A DNA stretch of 13,764 nt. Source: an uncultured Rhodospirillaceae bacterium (GTDB taxonomy: Bacteria; Pseudomonadota; Alphaproteobacteria; Rhodospirillales; Magnetospirillaceae). Every line of letters begins with the position of its first letter. Position 1 is the first letter of the stretch. Shown piece after piece: positions 6,571 to 12,018 of the stretch. Location: contig CALABS010000023.1 of NCBI GenBank assembly GCA_937887565.1, positions 1 through 13,764 of the forward strand, read 5' to 3'. The notes beneath the pieces are model-generated. The model did not search any database. It had not been told where the DNA came from and worked only from the letters and a program-made list of their open reading frames with translations. The position numbers were made by a program, and so were the translations under genes.

Positions 6571-7293
6571 TCAGCGGTATTCGTAGGCGGAAAGAATCCG
6601 GGCCAGGGTGCCGTCGGCGCGCATCTGGCGGATCGCGTCCTCGATGCGCGGCATCAAGGCAAGATTGGGCGACGCCTTCGAACACTGCAGGGTCAACGGA
6701 ATCTGGGTCATGACGATCTGGTCGCCGAGGAACCGGCTCAGGCCGTCCTTCTTGGCCTGATACAGGATGGTCGGGATGGCGCCGGCGATGGCGTCGATGC
6801 GGTTGTGGGCGATCTTCTTGATGCCGGTCTCGTAATCCTTATCGAAATCCTTGCGGATCGCCCGGTCATTGTCGAAGCGGGGCTCGATGGCGAGGTTGCG
6901 GACCACCGACACGGTCTTGCCGTGCAGATCCTCGTAGGTGGCGAGTGGCACCCCCTTCCGCGCGATGGCGCCGAATGTCATCATGTAGACCGGCTCGCCC
7001 CTCTCGACGATGCGGGCCCGGCTGTCGCTCCACAGGACGACGGTGCAGTCCTGTTCGCCGGTCTCCAGATCGCGTTCGATCCGGGGAAAGGGCTGGATGG
7101 TGATGGCGGTGGACAGGCCGGTGCGCCGGCTGATCTCGGCGACCAGGTCGGGGAACGCCCCCACCGGCGTGCCGGATGCATCGACCGTCGCCCAGGGGAC
7201 GGCGTCAAGGGTGATCATCCGCAATTCGGCGGCACGGGCCGGCAGGACCGTCGAAAGGGCCACGGCCATCAGCGCGAACCGAAAGAATGACAT
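6571..7293 (-). CDS. Periplasmic solute-binding protein (amino-acid-type SBP, family 3)
   Basis: A 240-residue exported protein that should bind a small polar solute. Residues 1-21 are a signal peptide (FALMAVALSTVLPARA before AEL) with an Ala-x-Ala cleavage site and no lipobox cysteine, so it is soluble in the periplasm. The mature part reads as a compact family-3 binding protein: early WATVDASGTPVGAFPDLVAE, central TYEDLHGKTVSVVRN (hinge and second lobe) and a closing helix IEDAIRQMRADGTLARIL. ATG 7293 has GGCGG 4 nt upstream and a good promoter 33 nt further up. No permease or ATPase gene is nearby. It therefore either serves a transporter encoded elsewhere or feeds a signal to the membrane kinase encoded just downstream. 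The ligand cannot be read from the sequence. Confidence 0.86.
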   Translation of the reverse strand: MSFFRFALMAVALSTVLPARAAELRMITLDAVPWATVDASGTPVGAFPDLVAEISRRTGLSTAITIQPFPRIERDLETGEQDCTVVLWSDSRARIVERGEPVYMMTFGAIARKGVPLATYEDLHGKTVSVVRNLAIEPRFDNDRAIRKDFDKDYETGIKKIAHNRIDAIAGAIPTILYQAKKDGLSRFLGDQIVMTQIPLTLQCSKASPNLALMPRIEDAIRQMRADGTLARILSAYEYR

Positions 7294-7325
7294 TCACCGC
7301 CTCGAGGGTTGACGTTGTTGCATTC

Positions 7326-7353
7326 ATCTTATTCCGCGCAAGGGCCATGTCAA
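7326..7353 (-). promoter_or_regulatory. Sigma70-like promoter for the solute-binding protein gene
   Basis: On the minus strand TTGACA (7348-7353), a perfect -35, is followed after 16 nt by TAAGAT (7326-7331, 4/6 match to the -10). The predicted transcript starts near 7318, giving a leader of about 25 nt before ATG 7293. This is the best promoter match I see in the window. Confidence 0.55.
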
Positions 7354-7468
7354 TTATTGACGTAACCCATAATAGCAATCATCACATAGGCAATATTCCC
7401 GCACAGCTAAAAATAGCAGCCAAAACCAATTATGATAGCACACGTGCGAAGAATTTAGTTGTTACTGT

Positions 7469-7496
7469 TTTACAACCCAAATGTGCGAAATAAAAA
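7469..7496 (+). promoter_or_regulatory. Candidate promoter for the AfsA-like/HAD operon
   Basis: TTTACA (7469-7474, 5/6 match to -35) and TAAAAA (7491-7496, 4/6 match to -10) are separated by 16 nt. Transcription would begin near 7503, leaving an unusually long leader of about 120 nt before ATG 7624. By-eye prediction only, in a region rich in A and T. Confidence 0.4.
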
Positions 7497-7508
7497 GTTG
7501 TGCTTCCG

Positions 7509-7552
7509 CTGAAGTGGAAAGTAGAAACGTCGAAGTCCTGGCGCTACTTCAG
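7509..7552 (+). other. Leader hairpin upstream of the AfsA-like gene
   Basis: CTGAAGT (7509-7515) is the perfect reverse complement of ACTTCAG (7546-7552), and the stem can extend past one mismatch (tgG against Cta). The 30-nt loop separates the arms. It lies within the predicted 5' leader, so it could affect translation or bind a regulator. It resembles no riboswitch class I know. Confidence 0.4.
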
Positions 7553-7623
7553 GTATCCGCCACCTTTCGCAGCGCCTCCTTCAACGCAGTATACAGCTGC
7601 CATTGATCGCGGGAGCACAAGAT

Positions 7624-8412
7624 ATGGCCGACAAGTTTCTTGTGGTAGTGGGTGATAAGTTCGCCGAATTCGCCGCCGGCAAGGATGTGTTGACTCTGTC
7701 CCAGTTGCGGGCGCTGCTGACACTGCCGGCCCTCATGCTGCCGTCCGCCGGCGACCGCTTCGTGCTGGTCCCCGGCCAGGGCCTGGGCGACGCCGATGTG
7801 ACGGCGGCCATCCGCCTGGCCGAGCATTCACCCCATGGTAAGATGTTCGACCTCGGCTTGCTGGCCGGGCGTCCGACCCGCGCTTCGAGTGCGCTGTCGC
7901 ACAAGCGTGACGCCGCCAACACGGTGATCTCGGCCCCGCGCCGGGTCGACGACAACTTGTTCCAGCTCGACCTGATGGTCGACGAGGACTGTGAGATGAT
8001 GCGCGATCATCAGACCGGGCAGCATCTGCAGGGGATGCTCCTGGTCGAAGCCGCCCGCCAGTCCTTCCTGGCGGTGACCGAACAGTTCTTCCTGCCGCGG
8101 GACGAGGGCAAGTTCTATTTCGTCTTCGATGACCTGTCGGTCGCCTACAAGCGCTTCGTCTTTCCCATCGGCGCCGGCCTGACCTACATCATCCGCGAGC
8201 ACGACCCGGCGTCCAACCGCCAGCGGTTCACGGTCGACGTGTCCATCGACCAGTGCGGCCACGAGGTGGCGGTGGTCAGCGGCACCTTCACGGTCGTCAA
8301 GGACGCCCGCATCACCCGCATGGAGAACACCCTGGCGCGCGACGTCATGGCCGCCCACCTGGCCGCCGTCGAGCAGGCCGTCGGCTCCATCGACGTGGCG
8401 GAGGCGGCGTGA
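7624..8412 (+). CDS. AfsA-like (A-factor biosynthesis) hotdog-domain protein
   Basis: A 262-residue cytoplasmic protein. Residues about 92-226 look like an AfsA hotdog domain: HKRDAANTVI at the start, DHQTGQHLQGMLLVEAARQS (128-147, long hotdog helix, candidate key residue E142), a strand run FYFVFDDLSVAYKRFVFP and FTVDVSIDQCGHEVAVVSGTF. Streptomyces AfsA joins a beta-ketoacyl group from ACP to dihydroxyacetone phosphate, the first step of gamma-butyrolactone signal synthesis. Canonical AfsA has two such domains in about 300 residues; here I see one, preceded by about 90 residues (LTLSQLRALLTLPALMLP, FVLVPGQGLGDADV) that I do not recognise. ATG 7624 has GGGAG 8 nt upstream. The stop overlaps the ATG of a HAD phosphatase (TGATG), so the two are coupled. 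Domain family is fairly likely; the reaction and product are inference, and a thioesterase or dehydratase role is possible. Confidence 0.76.
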   Translation: MADKFLVVVGDKFAEFAAGKDVLTLSQLRALLTLPALMLPSAGDRFVLVPGQGLGDADVTAAIRLAEHSPHGKMFDLGLLAGRPTRASSALSHKRDAANTVISAPRRVDDNLFQLDLMVDEDCEMMRDHQTGQHLQGMLLVEAARQSFLAVTEQFFLPRDEGKFYFVFDDLSVAYKRFVFPIGAGLTYIIREHDPASNRQRFTVDVSIDQCGHEVAVVSGTFTVVKDARITRMENTLARDVMAAHLAAVEQAVGSIDVAEAA

Positions 8413-9068
8413 TGGCTTACGCATTCTTCGACGTCGACGGCACGCTGATCTCGCTGAAAAGCATGCTCAGCTTCCAGGACTACTGGTACGCCACCTACGA
8501 CGGCAGCCCCCGCAAGCGGGTCGCGTTCGAGACCGAGATGGCGGATCTGCGCCGCCGCCGCGCCACCCGCGAGGAGCTGAACCGGCGCTACTACGCCCAT
8601 TTCGCCGGGCGGCCGGTGGATGCCGTCAGCCGGGCCGCCGTGCGCTGGTTCGACCACGTCCTGCGCTCCACCGACGACCTGTTCCATCCCAAGGTGGTGT
8701 CGCGCCTGCTTTCCCACCACGCCCATGGCATCGAGCCGGTGTTCGTGTCGGGATCGTTCCCGGCCATCCTGGGGCCCATCGCCGAACGGCTGGGCGTGCG
8801 CCACATCCTCGCCACCACCATGGCGGAGACGAACGGCATCTACACCGGCGCCATCCATGCCCAGACCATCGGCGCCGGCAAGGTCGAGGCCATGACGGCG
8901 TTCCTCGACGGCCGGGGCGTGGCCGCCAACGACTGTCACGCCTACGGCGACGACATCTCCGACCTGCCGATGCTGCAGGCGGTGGGCGGGCCGGCGGCGG
9001 TGCGGGGCGACCGGCGACTGGAAAGCCATGCCCGCCGCGCCGGATGGGAGGTGCTGTCGCCTGTCTAG
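8412..9068 (+). CDS. HAD-IB family phosphatase (phosphoserine-phosphatase-like)
   Basis: A 218-residue cytoplasmic hydrolase with all four HAD motifs: motif I FFDVDGTLIS (nucleophile D7, acid/base D9), motif II VFVSGS with S113, motif III K157 in GAGKVEAM and motif IV YGDDISDLPML (D180, D184). The C1-type cap between motifs I and II places it in subfamily IB, which includes phosphoserine phosphatase and several lipid-headgroup or small-metabolite phosphatases. ATG 8412 shares one base with the TGA of the AfsA-like gene, indicating translational coupling and a joint pathway. If the first gene makes a phosphorylated acyl-dihydroxyacetone or butenolide, this enzyme is the natural candidate to remove the phosphate. 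The sequence does not fix the substrate, and a SerB-like housekeeping role is less likely given the context. Confidence 0.88.
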   Translation: MAYAFFDVDGTLISLKSMLSFQDYWYATYDGSPRKRVAFETEMADLRRRRATREELNRRYYAHFAGRPVDAVSRAAVRWFDHVLRSTDDLFHPKVVSRLLSHHAHGIEPVFVSGSFPAILGPIAERLGVRHILATTMAETNGIYTGAIHAQTIGAGKVEAMTAFLDGRGVAANDCHAYGDDISDLPMLQAVGGPAAVRGDRRLESHARRAGWEVLSPV

Positions 9069-9097
9069 GCCGAGGTCACGGGCGAAGGGGAAAGCTC

Positions 9098-9128
9098 GAG
9101 AGCCGGTTCCCGAAAGGGGCCGGCTCTC
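9098..9128. terminator. Hairpin between convergent genes, possibly bidirectional terminator
   Basis: GAGAGCCGG (9098-9106) pairs perfectly with CCGGCTCTC (9120-9128). Inside, CCC (9109-9111) pairs with GGG (9116-9118) and closes a GAAA tetraloop. It lies 29 nt after the HAD gene stop and 35 nt before the stop of the convergent transglycosylase. Neither side has a strong T-run, though GCTTT follows on the minus strand. Confidence 0.6.
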
Positions 9129-9163
9129 CTCGTCCTCCGGCCCACCGGCCGCCGCCGTTTGCC

Positions 9164-10993
9164 TCAGACCTTACCCTTGCGGCGCAGCCTGGCCGGGTCC
9201 ATGCCCTCGTAGAGCGGCCATTCACCGGCCGCCACCGCGTCGAGCGACGGCGACGGCTGGCCCATGCGGGCGCGGTAGATCCAGAAATTGGTCATCACCT
9301 TCTCGACGAAGACCCGGGTCTCGCGCGATGGCAGGCTCTCGATGAACAGCAGCGGATCGTTGCCGTGCTTCATCCCGGCCAGCCACTTGGACAGGTTGCC
9401 GGGGCCGGCATTGTAGGCGGCGGCCAGCAGGAACAGGTTGCCGCCAACCAGTTCATCGGACAGCAGCTTGTTGATGTAGGTCTGGCCGAGGGCGAGATTG
9501 TATTCGGGGTCGGCCAGGCGGTCCCGCGCCTGACGGCCGCCGATGGCGGCGGCGGTGGCGGGCATGATCTGCATCAGCCCGGATGCGCCGACCCGGCTGC
9601 GCGCCTTGGGATTGAACGACGACTCCTGGCGCACGAACGCGAACACCAGGGCCTTGTCGACCTGCCAGCCGCCCTTCGGGTTCCACTCGGGCACCGGGAA
9701 GGCGGCGGCGTCGTTCATCATGGCCGGGTTCATGCCGCCCAGGCGCACCGCCAGCGCCGGCATCTCGCCGGCATTGGCGAGCACCAGCATGGACTGGCGG
9801 AGCGCCTTGGTGGCGCGCGGATACAACTTGCGCAGCTCCTCCTCGGCGGACTGGCGGTCCCCCAACTGCAAGAGGGCCAGCGCGCGGCGCGCGCCCGGAA
9901 CCCGCAGCAACACCTCGGCGTCGGCCTCGGTGAAGGGCGGGGTCTCCCAGCTGAACACGGTCTCGTAGCCCAGCGCGCGGCGGGCCAGCAGTCCGTAGAA
10001 GGTGCGGGGATAGGTGGCCGCCACCTCCAGCCAGTGGTTCACCACCTCGGGACGGCGCGACACCAGATTGGCGCGGGCCGCCCAGAAGGCGGCCGCCGAC
10101 ACCATCCACGGCGAGGCGTCCTGGGCGTTGGCCACTTCCTCGAAATGGCGGCGCGCCAGCTCGGGCCGGCCCTGCCGCCATTCGGCGAGACCGGCCAGCC
10201 AGTGGGCGGCCGGCATCTCGTCGCCCGACCGCTCCGCCGCCTGACTGGCCCAGGCCACCGTCTCGGCGTCGCGCCCGCCGGCGAAATGATCGGCGGCCAG
10301 GACCACCTTCATCTCGTCGATGTCGAGAGGGTCGAGGACCCGCGCCTCGGAGCCGGTCATCAGCTTGAGCGCGCCGGCGGCGTTTCCCCGCCGCAGCAAC
10401 TGGCGGAACTTCAGCTTCAGCGCCCGCGCCTTGGCCGAGCCGCGGTCGGGGGCGTAGGTCGCCTGCTCCCAGTTGCCGCCGTCATCGGAGGTGTCGATGC
10501 TGGTGCCCTTGAGGTAGCCGCGCGCCGGCGCCTTGATGGCGCCGAACCCCCTCACGCCCTTGGACGTCGCCAGCTTGTGGACGGTGTCGGCGGCGGGATG
10601 GTCGGAATATTCGGCCATCCAGGCCCGCAATTCCTGGTATTTGGGGCGGTAGCCCGAGGCCAGGAAGCGGCGGCCGAGGGCGTGGCCCTTGAGCACATCG
10701 TCGGAGACCTTGGCCAGCTCGCGGTCGGCGGCGGCCCATTGGCCTTGGGACTGGAAGCGGAAGACGCGCGCGTAGACCTCCGCGTCGGACGCGGACAACG
10801 GCTTGGGCAGCGGCGCCACGCGCGCCTCGCGTCCAATCCCGGGCATCACCGCGGCGGTGAGGGTGCCCTCGCCGCCGGTGGCCGCCGCCATCTGCTGGCC
10901 GACCGCCCCCTTGGGAAGCGCATCGCCGGCAAGGGCGGGGGAGGTCACGGCCATGATCGCCAACATCACGGCCGGGAGGAGCCTGTCGCGCAA
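9164..10993 (-). CDS. Soluble lytic murein transglycosylase (Slt70-like)
   Basis: Cleaves the MurNAc-GlcNAc bond of peptidoglycan with 1,6-anhydro ring formation, in the periplasm. The 609-residue product starts with a signal peptide (LLPAVMLAIMAVTSPALA before GDA, about residues 1-22). A long alpha-helical, superhelical region follows to about residue 425, and the C-terminal SLT domain has catalytic E457 in FVRQESSF, GASGLMQIMPATA from about 469 and AYNAGPGNLSKW from about 526, all standard for family 1 transglycosylases. The open frame reaches 11008, but TTG 10993 is chosen because GAGGAG lies 7 nt upstream and it gives a clean signal peptide; ATG 10966 would leave only a short one. A perfect TATAAT lies about 95 nt upstream. 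It is downstream of, and on the same strand as, the uracil-DNA glycosylase gene, with a 126-nt gap. Confidence 0.94.
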   Translation of the reverse strand: MRDRLLPAVMLAIMAVTSPALAGDALPKGAVGQQMAAATGGEGTLTAAVMPGIGREARVAPLPKPLSASDAEVYARVFRFQSQGQWAAADRELAKVSDDVLKGHALGRRFLASGYRPKYQELRAWMAEYSDHPAADTVHKLATSKGVRGFGAIKAPARGYLKGTSIDTSDDGGNWEQATYAPDRGSAKARALKLKFRQLLRRGNAAGALKLMTGSEARVLDPLDIDEMKVVLAADHFAGGRDAETVAWASQAAERSGDEMPAAHWLAGLAEWRQGRPELARRHFEEVANAQDASPWMVSAAAFWAARANLVSRRPEVVNHWLEVAATYPRTFYGLLARRALGYETVFSWETPPFTEADAEVLLRVPGARRALALLQLGDRQSAEEELRKLYPRATKALRQSMLVLANAGEMPALAVRLGGMNPAMMNDAAAFPVPEWNPKGGWQVDKALVFAFVRQESSFNPKARSRVGASGLMQIMPATAAAIGGRQARDRLADPEYNLALGQTYINKLLSDELVGGNLFLLAAAYNAGPGNLSKWLAGMKHGNDPLLFIESLPSRETRVFVEKVMTNFWIYRARMGQPSPSLDAVAAGEWPLYEGMDPARLRRKGKV

Positions 10994-11073
10994 GGCTGTT
11001 CTCCTCAAGGGTTATCGAAAACGTCGAACTCGGTCCCCGGCTTTATAAATGACCCGGGCGGCCGTGCGCAACC

Positions 11074-11095
11074 CTCCAAAGATGGAGCTATTATA
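11074..11095 (-). promoter_or_regulatory. Perfect -10 box and small hairpin upstream of the transglycosylase gene
   Basis: On the minus strand TATAAT (11090-11095) is a perfect -10, but no good -35 sits 16-18 nt upstream (TCTTCG at 17 nt; TTGAGT is 22 nt away). Just downstream, CTCCA/TGGAG (11074-11087) can form a 5-bp hairpin with a four-base loop at the predicted transcript start. This would give a leader of about 90 nt for the TTG-started transglycosylase gene. It may need an activator. Confidence 0.38.
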
Positions 11096-11119
11096 GGGCG
11101 TAAGAATAACCACGAAGAC

Positions 11120-11887
11120 TCAATGGCTTGCCGCCAAGAGTCTGCGTTTCACCATCAAGAGATCACGCCAAGCCCCTCTTTTGGCTTCGGGAGTGCGCAG
11201 AAGATAGGCTGGATGAAACGTTGCCAGCACCGGAATTGGCCTTGGAAGCCCGGGTGAACTGTATTCGAACCATCGCCCGCGCAGCCGGTTGATGCCTTCG
11301 TGACGGGCCAGCAGCGCCGAGGCGGCGGCGCCGCCGAACAGGATCAGGACCTGGGGATCGACCAGTTCGATATGGCGGCTGACGAAGGGCAGGCAGGTGG
11401 CGACCTCGTCGTGGGTCGGCTTGCGATTGGCCGGCGGCCGCCACGGCAGGACGTTGGTGATGTAGGCCGACGAGCGGTCCAGGCCGATGGAGGCCAGCAT
11501 GCGATCGAGCAACCGTCCCGACGGCCCGACGAAGGGCAGGCCCTGGCGGTCCTCCTCCTGGCCCGGCGCCTCGCCGATGCACATCACCGCCGCCTCGGGA
11601 TCGCCATCGGCGAACACCGTGCTGTTGGCGGCCTGCCTGAGCGGCAACCCGCCGAATCCCTCGACGGCCGCCCGCAGCTGGGCAAGGGTCGCGCATTCCG
11701 CCGCCAGATGCGTCGCCGTCGCGCCTGATGCGACCGGCGCCGGAGGGGGGGACGCCACCGGCCGCGGCGCGGGGCGGGCAGGCGCGGGAGCGGCGAACCG
11801 ATCCACCGGTTCGCCGCCGATCGTCTCGTCCACCCCGGCATCGAGGTACCAGCGGAGAAGGTCGTCGGGAGCGATGTCGGGCGGCAT
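11120..11887 (-). CDS. Uracil-DNA glycosylase, family-4-like (alphaproteobacterial type)
   Basis: Removes uracil from DNA as the first step of base excision repair. The 255-residue protein has an N-terminal arm (LLRWYLDAGVDETIGG, then a Pro/Ala-rich linker at about 37-55) and a UDG fold: motif A GEAPGQEEDRQGLPFVGPSG from residue 105, TNVLPWRPPANR from about 144, and motif B FHPAYLLR with H225. Family 4 enzymes normally hold a [4Fe-4S] cluster with four cysteines. Aligned by eye to the Thermus enzyme, three of those positions are F78, L81 and W149, and only C165 is kept. The whole protein has only three cysteines (65, 103, 165), so a standard cluster looks impossible. ATG 11887 is a conservative start; in-frame TTG 11893 or 11896 are better spaced from GGTGA and would add two or three residues. 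Divergent from the ETF-QO gene. Confidence 0.88.
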   Translation of the reverse strand: MPPDIAPDDLLRWYLDAGVDETIGGEPVDRFAAPAPARPAPRPVASPPPAPVASGATATHLAAECATLAQLRAAVEGFGGLPLRQAANSTVFADGDPEAAVMCIGEAPGQEEDRQGLPFVGPSGRLLDRMLASIGLDRSSAYITNVLPWRPPANRKPTHDEVATCLPFVSRHIELVDPQVLILFGGAAASALLARHEGINRLRGRWFEYSSPGLPRPIPVLATFHPAYLLRTPEAKRGAWRDLLMVKRRLLAASH

Positions 11888-11925
11888 GGGCAACAAAATA
11901 TCACCGGGCGGGGTTGCGTTTGTAG

Positions 11926-11957
11926 GATTCGAATCGGTCGCCCCCGCATGCTATAGA
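11926..11957 (+). promoter_or_regulatory. Candidate promoter and 10-bp palindrome before the ETF-QO gene
   Basis: The perfect palindrome GATTCGAATC (11926-11935) lies between the divergent uracil-DNA glycosylase and ETF-QO genes. It overlaps TTCGAA, a poor -35 (3/6), which is 18 nt before TATAGA (11952-11957, 4/6). Transcription would begin near 11964, about 55 nt before ATG 12019. The palindrome could be an operator; this is a weak by-eye call. Confidence 0.3.
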
Positions 11958-12018
11958 GGCGCCCTTGACTTGAGAAGAGCCGTGCCGACGACGCGGCCGA
12001 GCCGGGGTGAAGAAGACG

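Larger units (their letters stand above)
7294..7623. other. A+T-rich divergent intergenic region
   Basis: This 330-base gap between divergent genes contrasts sharply with its surroundings: roughly 7315-7500 is clearly A+T-rich while the flanks are about two-thirds G+C. It holds a candidate promoter on each strand, three copies of ATAGCA (7372, 7413, 7435), two copies of GTGCGAA (7444, 7484) and a leader hairpin. I see no convincing gene. A 68-codon open frame from ATG 7287 lacks a ribosome binding site, overlaps the solute-binding protein start and has no recognisable product. Confidence 0.8.

Noticed and set aside
7287..7493. 68-codon plus-strand open frame in the A+T-rich gap
   Set aside because: It overlaps the start of the solute-binding protein gene and its promoter, lacks a Shine-Dalgarno sequence and resembles no known small protein.
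9044..11257. 737-codon open frame on the plus strand opposite the lytic transglycosylase
   Set aside because: It is antisense to a gene with intact catalytic motifs, has no ribosome binding site and shows typical shadow-frame composition.
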